Source of the DNA: Nocardia sp. NRRL S-836
GTDB taxonomy: Bacteria > Actinomycetota > Actinomycetes > Mycobacteriales > Pseudonocardiaceae
NCBI RefSeq assembly: GCF_001279525.1
Contig: NZ_LGDY01000058.1
Span: 80,916-144,915 of the forward strand
Direction of reading: 5' to 3'
DNA length: 64,000 nucleotides
Position 1 is the stretch's first letter; every line of letters begins with the position of its first letter. The position numbers and the translations under genes are program-made. The notes below the pieces were generated by a model that made no database searches, had not been told where the DNA came from, and saw only the letters and a program-made list of their open reading frames with translations. Positions 18,341 to 26,562 of this stretch are shown in pieces.

Positions 18341-20047
18341 TCAGCTCCCGATCCATGCGACCAGCTCGCGTGGATCGGACAGTTCACCGGTGCGCCGCGT
18401 GACCTCGGCGTGCACCGCCATGACGACCTCCGGCCTGCGCAGCAGGACTCCGGCCCACGGGTCCGCAAGTCCCAGGCCGACCCATGCGAGCGCGTCGTCC
18501 GGTCGTGCCTCGAGATCGGCCAGATAGAGCCGCGCCGCGCCTTCCTGGTCGCCGGTGACATGCAGCAGATCTGCCGCTGTCGTTGCAGGAACGGTGTTGG
18601 AGTGCGCGGCGAGCGCAGCCGGTGCACGCAGCCACAAACGCCGCAACTCCATGCGGGGTTGCGGCGGCGTCGGTCCCGGCGACAACCTGACCCGCGGCAG
18701 CTCCCCAGCAGGGCGCGGATCCCCCGCGAGCCACGCCTCGGCGAGCAGGCGGACCGCGGCCGGCTCGGGAGCGAGATGCCGTGCCCGCCAGGTGGCCCGG
18801 TGGTCCCTGGTAGCGAGCCGTGCCGCGTGTGCGGCCACGTCGCTGACCTGGATTCGGCTCCAGCGCGCCAACTGCGTCGCCATGGTCGTGGCGAAGCGAC
18901 GCCCGAGTGCGGTCAGCTCACCGCATTCACGCAGGAACCTGGCCGTCCGGCTCGTCTGTCCGCACCAGTAGGCGAACTCGAAGTCCGCATGATCCGACAC
19001 GGCGGTCTGGCGGTGCGCTCTCCAGAAGTCGGCAACACCCAGAAACGCGTACACGCCTTGCAGCAGTCCGCTGACGGGGCGGGGATCGTCACGCCACGGT
19101 GCGTAGCAGTGGGCGCTTCCTCCGGTTGCGCAAAGAGGCTCCATGGCCGCGAGGGCGGCAAGCTTCGTGTGCTGCACTTCGTGAGCGAGCGTTTCAGCGA
19201 AAGCGGCGGCGTCTGGCGGCAGAGACATCACCACTGCCCCACAGGCGTCGGCGGACGAGCCGCTGTAGGGCCGGCCGTCGCTCATCGGCAAGGCCGGCAC
19301 GATGGTGCTGATGAGGGCGGAGACCGCGGCCGCGTAGTCACCGCCGAGCAACGACCACGCCTCGGTGAGGCCGGCCGCCCATCGTGAGATCTCGCCGTCG
19401 GTCAACCGGTTCGGTGCGACTCGGGCACGGTAGTCGCGATGCGGCTCGACATCGTCCAGCAGTGGCGTGAAGTCGCCCGCACCGATCCGTCGCACGGATG
19501 CCCAGTTCTCGTCGTCCGGTATGCGGACCGTGCGGCCACCCCTCGACACCGAGAGCAGGCCGGCTCGGCTCTCCGCGCGAGCGACGGCCCAGGGTGACGT
19601 GTCCGGCACGGTCGCGACGCCCAGCGACGGAAACGAAACAACACCTTCACTCACCGGCACGTCGATGGAGAACTCGATGCCGCACAGATGGGCTGCCGCA
19701 GCCGCGACGCAGCTCAGGTGTCCGACCTCGACCCACAGCGGTTGAGCTGACTCCGCACTCCCGCGCAGCCGTCTCAGCAGGTCAGCGAGCCACACCCCGA
19801 TCTGGGGCAGCAGCAGGACTTCGCGCACCAGTGACGGGGAGGTCCGCTGAGCGGCGACGAGGAGATCCCACGCGTCGTCGACCCGCAACCGGAGCGGCCG
19901 ATCGACGACCTCGTCCAGGAGGGCGCGAAGCGAGACCAGCCGGGCGCTGAGCTGACCGTCTCTCAACAACCGCAGGGCGGCGGCGTCACCGCCGCCGTGG
20001 GCGAGCTGGTCCACCACGGTCAAGGGCAACCGGTGGGAGCTCAGCAC
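18341..20047 (-). CDS. HExxH-type peptide-modifying enzyme (aKG-HExxH peptide beta-hydroxylase family)
   Basis: A 568-residue protein with an HEVQH motif near residues 288-292 (AFAETLAHEVQHTKL). It starts with HRLPLTVVDQLAHGGGDAAALRLL, a start I recognise from the family first annotated as HEXXH-motif putative peptide modification proteins and later as alpha-ketoglutarate-dependent peptide beta-hydroxylases. The C-terminus has TPR-like helices (DDALAWVGLGLA, RPEVVMAVH). GTG 20047 is chosen because it overlaps the precursor-gene stop in GTGCTGA and puts HRLP at the N-terminus; GTG 20080 would extend it by 11 residues into the precursor gene. It probably acts on the peptide encoded just upstream. 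The reaction is known for the family, not shown here. Confidence 0.72.
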   Translation of the reverse strand: MLSSHRLPLTVVDQLAHGGGDAAALRLLRDGQLSARLVSLRALLDEVVDRPLRLRVDDAWDLLVAAQRTSPSLVREVLLLPQIGVWLADLLRRLRGSAESAQPLWVEVGHLSCVAAAAAHLCGIEFSIDVPVSEGVVSFPSLGVATVPDTSPWAVARAESRAGLLSVSRGGRTVRIPDDENWASVRRIGAGDFTPLLDDVEPHRDYRARVAPNRLTDGEISRWAAGLTEAWSLLGGDYAAAVSALISTIVPALPMSDGRPYSGSSADACGAVVMSLPPDAAAFAETLAHEVQHTKLAALAAMEPLCATGGSAHCYAPWRDDPRPVSGLLQGVYAFLGVADFWRAHRQTAVSDHADFEFAYWCGQTSRTARFLRECGELTALGRRFATTMATQLARWSRIQVSDVAAHAARLATRDHRATWRARHLAPEPAAVRLLAEAWLAGDPRPAGELPRVRLSPGPTPPQPRMELRRLWLRAPAALAAHSNTVPATTAADLLHVTGDQEGAARLYLADLEARPDDALAWVGLGLADPWAGVLLRRPEVVMAVHAEVTRRTGELSDPRELVAWIGS

Positions 20048-20277
20048 GTGATCAGCGGCATCGTCTTCCGCTCCGGCCACTCCGGCAGCAGGCCTCCGCT
20101 GCAGTCACTACCGGAACTGCTCATTCGAGCCGCGCGCACGGCCGGGTCGGTGACGCTGAGCAGTACCGCGTGCACCGATGCCTCAACAGACCGATCTGTG
20201 GTGCGCCGGAGTTCGTCGAGGGAGACTTCCGTCAGGTCGACGAGGTCACAGCTCACCTCAAGAACGTCATCTACCAC
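20041..20277 (-). CDS. Putative RiPP precursor peptide, FxsA-like leader with non-canonical tail
   Basis: A 78-residue peptide starting at GTG 20277, which has GGAGGG about 8 bases upstream, far better than the alternative ATG codons at 20316 and 20313. Residues 11-26 (DLVDLTEVSLDELRRT) resemble the leader of FxSxx-COOH peptides (D-L-x-G-V-x-L-x-x-L). Those peptides end in F-x-S-x-x; here the corresponding place reads RMSSSG and the chain continues another 22 residues, GSDCSGGLLPEWPERKTMP and then LITC, with two cysteines, one Trp and several Pro. Its stop overlaps the start of the HExxH enzyme gene, so the two are coupled. The modified residues are unknown. Confidence 0.55.
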   Translation of the reverse strand: MVDDVLEVSCDLVDLTEVSLDELRRTTDRSVEASVHAVLLSVTDPAVRAARMSSSGSDCSGGLLPEWPERKTMPLITC

Positions 20278-20494
20278 CGCGTTCGCCCTCCGACTACCGA
20301 CTGTCGCGTGCATCATGCCTAATCGGAGACCGGAGCGGGCCGCGGGGGAGCACATCGAGTGGATTGTGCGTCACCCCGTTGACACGAGAAACGCCTGACG
20401 GTCACGATCCGCCCCACCCGCGGGCGGGTCATCGGCCGCTCCACGCAACAGTCCTCTGTGGAGCGCTGGGCACGGGATCCGCTGCTGAGGACGG
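20278..20494. promoter_or_regulatory. Promoter region of the peptide gene
   Basis: 217 bases between the TetR gene end and the peptide start. Apart from the strong ribosome-binding site at the peptide end and the stem-loop listed separately, I see no further coding sequence. A promoter for the peptide-hydroxylase pair is expected here because the stem-loop separates it from the TetR gene. Confidence 0.3.
20437..20465 (-). terminator. Stem-loop after the TetR gene
   Basis: CGCTCCAC at 20437-20444 and GTGGAGCG at 20458-20465 form a perfect 8-bp stem with a 13-base loop, 30 bases downstream of the TetR stop. No T run follows, as is normal at this GC content. It probably ends TetR transcription before the peptide gene. 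Confidence 0.4.
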
Positions 20495-21169
20495 TCAGCC
20501 TTCGCGAAGCTGCGAGCCCGCGTCCGAAAGGCCGCGCAGCACGAGGCTGAGCGCGCGGGCGAGGTGCTCCCGGTGGCCGTCGAGCGCCTCGGACGTGATC
20601 CCGCCGGCGGCCGCGGCCGCCACGTCGTCGGTGGCGGCCTTCAGGACCGCGCTCATGGCCGCTGCCTGGACGCGGACGGCGATCGCGTCGGGTGGGAGGT
20701 CCATGCGGTGGGCGAGGACCTCGGCGAGGGCGTCCTCGCCGCGTTCGCGCAGCATCAGGTAGGCGGCGCGCAGTGCGGGTTCGTGGCGGGTCAGGCGGAC
20801 GACCTCCAGCACCGCCTCGACGTCCTCGTCCGAGCCGGCGTCCAGCACCGGCTGGTAGGCGGCGCGGAGGTGGTCGACGAGGTCGAGTTCCGGGGGCCAG
20901 GCGCGCAGGACGGCGCAGAAGGCGTCGACGCTGCGGGTGAGGAGGGGTTCGACGCTGCTCTCCTTGTGGGGGAAGTGGCGCCAGAACGTGCGTTCGGAGA
21001 CTCCGGCGGCCTGGGCGATCTGCTCGCCCGAGGTCGCGGCCACGCCCTGCTCGGCGAACAGGCGCACGGCGTGGCGGGAGATCTCCAGGCGTTGCCGCTG
21101 ACGTTGCTCCTCGCTCACCGGCGGACGGCCCCTGCGGGGCGCGCCGTTTTCCGCCACAACGTCCGTCAT
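20495..21169 (-). CDS. TetR-family regulator divergent from the P450 gene
   Basis: A 224-residue TetR regulator. After a basic GRPPVSEEQRQRQR leader, the helix-turn-helix reads TSGEQIAQAAGVSERTFWRHFPHKE near residues 43-67 (quoted as one motif). The ligand domain is Ala-rich. The ATG at 21169 is chosen over a TTG four codons upstream. It is transcribed away from the cytochrome P450-ferredoxin operon and shares a 73-base promoter containing a strong palindrome, so repression of that operon and of itself is likely. Confidence 0.85.
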   Translation of the reverse strand: MTDVVAENGAPRRGRPPVSEEQRQRQRLEISRHAVRLFAEQGVAATSGEQIAQAAGVSERTFWRHFPHKESSVEPLLTRSVDAFCAVLRAWPPELDLVDHLRAAYQPVLDAGSDEDVEAVLEVVRLTRHEPALRAAYLMLRERGEDALAEVLAHRMDLPPDAIAVRVQAAAMSAVLKAATDDVAAAAAGGITSEALDGHREHLARALSLVLRGLSDAGSQLREG

Positions 21170-21201
21170 CGGGCGATTCAAGCACGTCGGAGACGTGAAA
21201 G

Positions 21202-21226
21202 TTTAATGGCAGCGACTGCCAATAAA
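21202..21226. promoter_or_regulatory. Probable TetR operator between TetR and P450 genes
   Basis: TTTAATGGCAG-CGA-CTGCCAATAAA is an almost perfect 25-base dyad with arms matching at 9 of 11 positions. It sits midway in the divergent promoter, 17-41 bases before the P450 ATG. Its size and symmetry fit a TetR dimer site. Confidence 0.6.
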
Positions 21227-21242
21227 CGGTACGGTCGGGGTC

Positions 21243-22457
21243 ATGAGCATTGCTCCCGAACGCCTTCAACTGCCTTTGCCCAGGCCGAACGTGCTCGAAC
21301 TGGCCCCGCTCTACTCACTGCTGCGCCGAGAGGCGCCGATCGCCCCGGTCACCACACCGGCGGGCGACCCGGCGTGGCTCGTGACCCGGTTCGAGGAGGT
21401 CCGCCTCCTGTTGGGTGACAAGCGCTTCGGCCGCTCCCACCCCGCGCCCGAGCAGGCGTCCCGCATCTCGACCGCCGCCGTGCAGGACGGGCCGACCGGC
21501 GACTTCGAGACCGAGGAGGCCGACCACGCACGCATGCGCCGGCTGCTCACGCCCGCGTTCTCCGCCAAGCGGATGCGGATGCTGTCCGACCACATGGGAC
21601 AGTTGGTCGACGGGTACCTGGACCGGCTGGTCGCCGAGCACGACGCCGCCGGGGTCGTCGACCTGCACCAGGGGCTCGCGTTCCCGCTGCCGGTCGCGAT
21701 GATCTGCCGGCTGCTCGGCGTGCCGGAGGCCGACCGCGAGCTCTTCGCGTCGCTGTCCGAGCGCATGGCGGGCACGGCGATCGGCGAGGAGGCGCACCGG
21801 GCGCGGGAGGAGTTCTTCCGCTACATGATCGGGCTGATCGAGACGAAGCGGCCCGAACTCGGCGAGGACGTGATCTCCGACCTCGTCCGCGCGCAGGAGG
21901 CCGACCCGGCCTTCGACTACGAGCAGATGGTGCGGCTGTGCGTCGGGCTGCTGTTCGCCGGGCACGAGACCACGGTCAACCGGATCGGGCTCGGCGTGCT
22001 GTTCCTGATGACCAACCGCTCCCACTGGGACGCGCTGGTCGCCGACCCGGACGGGCACGTCGACGCGGTGGTCGAGGAGGTCATGCGCCTCGGTGCGCCC
22101 GGCGACCTGGGACTGCTGCGGTACGCGCGCGAGGACGTGGACATCGCCGGGGTGACGATCCGGCGCGGGGACGCGCTGGTGCTGTCCATCAACGCGGCGA
22201 ACCGGGACGCGTCGGTGTACTCGGACGCGGAGACGTTCGACCCGGACCGTCCGGAGAGGACACACCTCGGGTTCGGGCACGGGGCGCACTTCTGCATCGG
22301 TGCGTCGCTGGCGCGGACCGAGCTGAAGGTGGTGTTCGCGGCACTGGCCAAGCGGCTGCCGGACCTGCGGCTGGCCAAGGACGTCTCCGAGCTGGAGATC
22401 AGGGCCACGCTCACGGGCGGCGTGTCGGAGCTCCCGGTGACCTGGAGGTCGGCGTGA
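21243..22457 (+). CDS. Cytochrome P450 monooxygenase
   Basis: A 404-residue soluble bacterial P450. The oxygen-binding I helix reads LLFAGHETTV near residue 238, the K-helix E-x-x-R is EVMR near 280, and the haem-ligand loop is FGHGAHFCIGASLAR with Cys near 354. The ferredoxin gene overlaps its stop, giving it an electron donor; no ferredoxin reductase is encoded nearby. Expression is probably controlled by the divergent TetR through the palindrome before the start. The substrate is unknown; no biosynthetic cluster surrounds it. Confidence 0.93.
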   Translation: MSIAPERLQLPLPRPNVLELAPLYSLLRREAPIAPVTTPAGDPAWLVTRFEEVRLLLGDKRFGRSHPAPEQASRISTAAVQDGPTGDFETEEADHARMRRLLTPAFSAKRMRMLSDHMGQLVDGYLDRLVAEHDAAGVVDLHQGLAFPLPVAMICRLLGVPEADRELFASLSERMAGTAIGEEAHRAREEFFRYMIGLIETKRPELGEDVISDLVRAQEADPAFDYEQMVRLCVGLLFAGHETTVNRIGLGVLFLMTNRSHWDALVADPDGHVDAVVEEVMRLGAPGDLGLLRYAREDVDIAGVTIRRGDALVLSINAANRDASVYSDAETFDPDRPERTHLGFGHGAHFCIGASLARTELKVVFAALAKRLPDLRLAKDVSELEIRATLTGGVSELPVTWRSA

Positions 22458-22648
22458 AGGTGAGCGTGGACCAGGAGAAGTGCGTCGGGTCCGGGCAGTG
22501 CGTGCTGGCCGCGGACGACGTGTTCGACCAGCGCGACGAGGACGGGCTCGTGGACCTGCTGAACCCCAGTCCGCCGGAGAGCAGGCTCGCCGACGTGCGG
22601 CACGCGGCCGCCGTGTGCCCGGCGGCCGCGATCCTCGTGCAGGACTGA
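22454..22648 (+). CDS. [3Fe-4S] ferredoxin, P450 electron donor
   Basis: A 64-residue ferredoxin of the type paired with actinobacterial P450s. The cluster ligands are visible as CVGSGQC near residues 10-16 and AAVCPAAA near 54-61; one usual ligand position is a non-Cys residue (Gly in VGSGQ), as in [3Fe-4S] forms. The GTG at 22454 overlaps the P450 TGA, so the two proteins are co-translated. Confidence 0.92.
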   Translation: MKVSVDQEKCVGSGQCVLAADDVFDQRDEDGLVDLLNPSPPESRLADVRHAAAVCPAAAILVQD

Positions 22649-22654
22649 ACCCCG

Positions 22655-22685
22655 GGCGGCGCAGTGCGTGCGGCACTGCGCCGCC
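22655..22685. terminator. Bidirectional terminator between ferredoxin and cupin genes
   Basis: A perfect 13-bp inverted repeat (GGCGGCGCAGTGC and its complement) with a 5-base loop lies exactly between the two convergent stops. It is the only sequence between them and should end transcription from both sides. Confidence 0.75.
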
Positions 22686-23156
22686 TCAGTCGACGAAGTA
22701 CGAGTCGTGCTCGTCCAGGAACGCCACCCGGTCCTGCTCCGCGACCTGGCCGAGCCGTTCGAAGTACTCCTCGCGCGGCGCGCCGGGCGTGAACAGCAGC
22801 AGCATCTCGGCCGGCGCGTCGGAGTCGTTGCGGAACGCATGCAGGCCGCCCTGCGGGACGTGCAGGAAGTCGCCCGCGCCCGCCTCGATCCACCGGTCGC
22901 CGTTGTACAGGCGCACAACGCCGTTGAGGACGAAGAACGACTCCGAGATCGTGCGGTGGAAGTGCGTCGCCGGGCCACCGGCGCGCGGCCGCATCACCAC
23001 GCGGTACAGGCCGAACTCGCCGCGGGTGGTCGCGGTGGTCGCGAGGTAGTGGATCCCGTTGTCGGGCGTGCCGGTGTCGACGGGCGTGCTCGCGGGGCGG
23101 AAGCGGGCGGTGACCTCGCCGCCCTCGCCGAAGTAGACCTTCTCGGGGTAAGACAT
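22686..23156 (-). CDS. Cupin-domain protein
   Basis: A 156-residue single-domain cupin. The metal-binding motifs are clear: THFHRTISESFFVLNG (His, His and Glu ligands) near residues 64-79 and VPQGGLHAFRN (His) near 102-112. The function could be dioxygenase, isomerase or small-molecule binding; the sequence does not decide. The ATG at 23156 follows GAGAGGA. It is convergent with the ferredoxin gene and separated from the kinase gene by 63 bases. Confidence 0.85.
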   Translation of the reverse strand: MSYPEKVYFGEGGEVTARFRPASTPVDTGTPDNGIHYLATTATTRGEFGLYRVVMRPRAGGPATHFHRTISESFFVLNGVVRLYNGDRWIEAGAGDFLHVPQGGLHAFRNDSDAPAEMLLLFTPGAPREEYFERLGQVAEQDRVAFLDEHDSYFVD

Positions 23157-23219
23157 GGTGCGGCTGTCCTCTCGTCGGTTTCCAGCAGGTAGACCGCACA
23201 GCCCGCGCATTTGTGACAG

Positions 23220-24794
23220 CTACTGCTTCATCAGCGGTTCGGTCAGCGGCGTGCCGTCCGCCCTGCCCACGAAGCAGTGGATCACGCGGCTGGAGTGGCG
23301 GTAGCCGTCCCGCGTCTTCACCTTCCACGACTCGGCGGTGGGGACGACGACCCAGTACTTCAGCGTCTTCTCCTTGTCCTGGCCGGTCACCTTGTCCGAC
23401 AGGAACGTGCGGGTGCAGGCGGTGCCGCCGATCTTCGTCAGCTCCTCGACACCGGGGTACGGGACGTCCTTCTCCGACTCGGAGTTGGCGACGACGGTGT
23501 CGAGGACCTCGGTCGCGTGCTCCTTGTAGCAGCCGCCGCGGTCCTGCGGCTTGATCGGCGCGGCGTCCTTGGCGGGCAGCCAGGTCAGGCAGTCCTTCCG
23601 GAACGCCAGCAGGCCGTCGTCCTTGATGTCGCCGTCCACGCCCAGGGTCAGCACCGGCTGCATCGCCGGGGTGCTGGCCGGACCGTCGGCCAGACCGAGG
23701 CCCATGTTGTCGAACATCGGCTTGAAGACGGTGAAGTACAGCAGGACGAACGCGCCGATGATGAACAACGGCGTCAGGACCGCGGAGAGGATCACGCCGA
23801 CGGGACGCCCGCGCCGGGCGGGAACCTCGACCGGCGGTGCGGCGGCGAACGGCGGGGGTGTCAACGGCTGCGGCGTGAACGGCGGGGGCGCGGCGATCGG
23901 GCCGCTGTGGAACGGACCTCCGCCGACCGGTCCGGTGGGCGCGGGAACGGCCGGCACCGGCTCGACGCGCACGGTCGCGTCCCGCAGCTCGTCGCCGAGC
24001 ACCCGCTCGATCAGCCGGTGCGCCTGCTGCACCCCGAGCCTGCGCGCCGGGTCCGGCTCCATCAGCCCGGTGATCAGCTCGCCCAGCGGCCCGCCGACGC
24101 GGGGCACCGGCCGTTCGCTCATCACCGCGAGGATCGTCGCCGAGGTGGTCGGCCGGTCGAACGCGCCGCGGCCCTCGACGGCGTAGAACAGCGTCGCTCC
24201 CAACGCCCACAGGTCCCACGCGGGCGACGCCTCACCGCCCGCGAGGCGTTCCGGCGACATGTAGGCCGGTGAGCCGATCAACGTCCCGGTGGCGGTCAGC
24301 CGCGGGTCGTCCAGCGACTGCGCGATGCCGAAGTCGGTGAGCTTCGCGGTGCCCCTGGCGGGCACCATCACGTTGCCGGGCTTGACGTCGCGGTGCACGA
24401 CACCCTGCAAGTGCGCGGCCTCCAGCGCCGCCAGCAGCTGGCCCGCGAGCGTGGCGGCGGCCTTGACGCCCAGCGGGCCGTCGAGGTCGACCGACTCGTC
24501 CAGCGTGGGGGCGTCGACCAGCTCCATCACGATGAACGTCTCGCCGGCCGCGGAGATCAGGTCGTAGACGGTGACGACGGCGGGCTCGGACAGCCGGCTC
24601 GCGATCTTGGCCTCGCGCAGCACGCGTTCCTGGTAGACGGCCCGTTCGTGCGCGGGAACGTTGCCGGGCAACAGCAGTTCCTTGACCGCGACGGCACGGC
24701 CGAGCACGGTGTCCTCGCCGAGCCACACGACACCCATGCCGCCCCGGCCCAGCTCGCGGACCAGCCGGTAGCGCCCGTTGCCCACCTCACGCAT
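23220..24794 (-). CDS. Membrane-anchored serine/threonine protein kinase (PknB-like)
   Basis: A 524-residue receptor-type kinase. The catalytic domain fills residues 1-270: glycine loop GRGGMGVVW, Lys in VAVKEL, catalytic VHRDVKPGN, DFGIAQ, and activation-segment end GSPAYMSPE. A Pro-rich linker, one membrane span near residues 350-372 (VGVILSAVLTPLFIIGAFV) and an extracellular domain with four or more cysteines follow (DCLTW, GGCYKE, TACTRT, HCFVG). No PASTA repeats are seen, so the sensed ligand differs from PknB. The ATG at 24794 gives the normal start (GNGRYRLVRELG). It is divergent from the secreted esterase gene. Confidence 0.92.
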   Translation of the reverse strand: MREVGNGRYRLVRELGRGGMGVVWLGEDTVLGRAVAVKELLLPGNVPAHERAVYQERVLREAKIASRLSEPAVVTVYDLISAAGETFIVMELVDAPTLDESVDLDGPLGVKAAATLAGQLLAALEAAHLQGVVHRDVKPGNVMVPARGTAKLTDFGIAQSLDDPRLTATGTLIGSPAYMSPERLAGGEASPAWDLWALGATLFYAVEGRGAFDRPTTSATILAVMSERPVPRVGGPLGELITGLMEPDPARRLGVQQAHRLIERVLGDELRDATVRVEPVPAVPAPTGPVGGGPFHSGPIAAPPPFTPQPLTPPPFAAAPPVEVPARRGRPVGVILSAVLTPLFIIGAFVLLYFTVFKPMFDNMGLGLADGPASTPAMQPVLTLGVDGDIKDDGLLAFRKDCLTWLPAKDAAPIKPQDRGGCYKEHATEVLDTVVANSESEKDVPYPGVEELTKIGGTACTRTFLSDKVTGQDKEKTLKYWVVVPTAESWKVKTRDGYRHSSRVIHCFVGRADGTPLTEPLMKQ

Positions 24795-24910
24795 GCCGGG
24801 AAGTCTCGCAAGCCGATCACCCGGTCCGGTGACGGGGGTTTGATGACGTACACGGTCAGCGTCGCCTGACGGGCGCGACGCGGCAACGCGGGCGCTTAGC
24901 GTCGTGCGCC

Positions 24911-26461
24911 GTGAGACGACTGACGAAGCTGTTCGCCACAGGCGTGCTGCTGTCCGCACTGCTCCCCCTTGCGCCGTCGGCATCAGCGAGCACCACCGAA
25001 TGCGCGGCCCCACAGGTGACCGCCCCGGCCGGCGCGCGGGTCGAGGGCGTGGCGGCGGCCCGCAAGCCCGGCGGGACCGTCGAGTTCCCGCGGACGCCGC
25101 TGTCGGCACCACCCCCGATCCACGACGTGCCCGCGTACTGCGAGGTCACGGTCACGCTCACGCACACCGGGAGCGACCACGTGAAGGTCGTCGTGGCGCT
25201 GCCGGAGACGGGCTGGACCGGCCGGTTGCAGGGCGTGGGCGGCAGCGCCTACGCCGCGGGTGACTTCGGCGCACCGCTGGTGCAGGCCGTGAAGGACGGC
25301 TACACGGCCGTGTCGACCGACGCGGGCGTGCTCGACGGGCTCAACACCGGCTGGGGGCTGCGCGGCGGTGAGGTCGACCGGACGCTGCTGGCCAACTTCG
25401 CCTCCCGCTCGGTGCACGAGTCGGCGGCCGTCGCCAAAGCCGTGGTGCGCAAGCACTACCAGCGCCCGGTCACCTACTCCTACTGGAACGGCTGCTCGAC
25501 CGGCGGCCGCCAGGGCTACGCCGAGGCGCAGCGCCATCCCGGCGACTTCGACGGCGTCCTGGCCAACGCCCCGGCCGTGCACTGGGCGCAGTTCGCCGTC
25601 GCGACGCTGTGGCCGCAGGTCGTGCAGAGCCAGGACGGCCACGTCGTGGGCAACTGCGTGCTCTCCGAGTTCCGCAAGGCCGCGATCGAGGCCTGCGACG
25701 GCGACGACGGCGTCATCAACCACGTCATCGACCGGCCCGACCGCTGCGGCTACGACCCGCGCCGCCTGGTGGGCACGAAGGTCCTGTGCGACGGCCGGGA
25801 GGTGACGGTCACCCAGGCCGACGCCGACGTCATGCGCAAGATCTGGGACGGCCCGACCGACGAACACGGCCGCTCGCTCTGGCCCGGTCTGCCCAAGGGC
25901 GCCGACCCGGTCTGGCTCGCCGGCACGCTGCCCGGTGCGTCCGGCCCCGGCTTCCCGGTCGCCGCGCTGTGGGTGCGGAGCTTCCTGCTGAAGCAGCCCG
26001 GTTTCGACACCTCGAAGCTCACCTACCGGCAGTACCGCGACCTGTTCCGCCAGTCGGTGCGCGAGTACGACGGCGTCATCGGCACCGCGAACCCCGACCT
26101 GTCTGCGTTCCGGCGCTCCGGCGGCAAGCTGCTGACGTTCGTGGGCACCAGCGACCAGCTGATCCCGCCCGGCGGCACGCTGAGGTACCGCGAGCAGGTG
26201 CGGCGGACCACCGCGCACGTCGACGACTTCTACCGGCTGTTCCTCGCGCCCGGCGTCGACCACTGCTCCGGCGGCACCGGCGCGGCGCCCACGCACCAGC
26301 TCGGCGCGCTCGTCGACTGGGTCGAGCACGGCAGGGCCCCGGCCACGCTCGCCGCGGCGACGCCCGACGGGTCGACGCGCAACCTCTGCCCGTACCCGCA
26401 GGTCTCGCGGTACGTGCACGGCGACCCGAAGGTGGCGTCCAGCTACCGCTGCGTTCGCTAG
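24911..26461 (+). CDS. Secreted tannase/feruloyl esterase-family hydrolase
   Basis: A 516-residue secreted serine esterase. A signal peptide occupies residues 1-26 (RRLTKLFATGVLLSALL then ASA). The nucleophile elbow is GCSTGGRQ near residue 198, a calcium-loop-like CDGDDGVINH lies near 258, and the terminal histidine is in VDHCSGG near 452. Conserved cysteines flank the active site as in fungal feruloyl esterase B and tannase. It would release hydroxycinnamic or gallic acid from plant esters; the exact ester is unknown. GTG 24911 is the only start that includes a proper signal peptide. Confidence 0.85.
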   Translation: MRRLTKLFATGVLLSALLPLAPSASASTTECAAPQVTAPAGARVEGVAAARKPGGTVEFPRTPLSAPPPIHDVPAYCEVTVTLTHTGSDHVKVVVALPETGWTGRLQGVGGSAYAAGDFGAPLVQAVKDGYTAVSTDAGVLDGLNTGWGLRGGEVDRTLLANFASRSVHESAAVAKAVVRKHYQRPVTYSYWNGCSTGGRQGYAEAQRHPGDFDGVLANAPAVHWAQFAVATLWPQVVQSQDGHVVGNCVLSEFRKAAIEACDGDDGVINHVIDRPDRCGYDPRRLVGTKVLCDGREVTVTQADADVMRKIWDGPTDEHGRSLWPGLPKGADPVWLAGTLPGASGPGFPVAALWVRSFLLKQPGFDTSKLTYRQYRDLFRQSVREYDGVIGTANPDLSAFRRSGGKLLTFVGTSDQLIPPGGTLRYREQVRRTTAHVDDFYRLFLAPGVDHCSGGTGAAPTHQLGALVDWVEHGRAPATLAAATPDGSTRNLCPYPQVSRYVHGDPKVASSYRCVR

Positions 26462-26469
26462 ACCTGGGA

Positions 26470-26518
26470 GCGGGGGCCCGGTCCGGGCCCCCGCGTCCAT
26501 GCCGTCCACTTCGGACGG
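26470..26518. terminator. Tandem stem-loops between esterase and EF-hand genes
   Basis: GCGGGGGCCCG-GTC-CGGGCCCCCGC (26470-26494) is a perfect 11-bp stem; CCGTCC-acttc-GGACGG (26502-26518) is a second. They sit just after the esterase stop, between convergent genes, and probably terminate both. Confidence 0.7.
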
Positions 26519-26562
26519 TCAACGGTGAGGTCGTCCACCGCCTCGCGCCTCGGGCCACGCGC

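Noticed and set aside
20313..20355. Earlier ATG or upstream starts for the small peptide gene
   Set aside because: They lack a ribosome-binding site, while GTG 20277 has GGAGGG at ideal spacing and begins just before the conserved leader.
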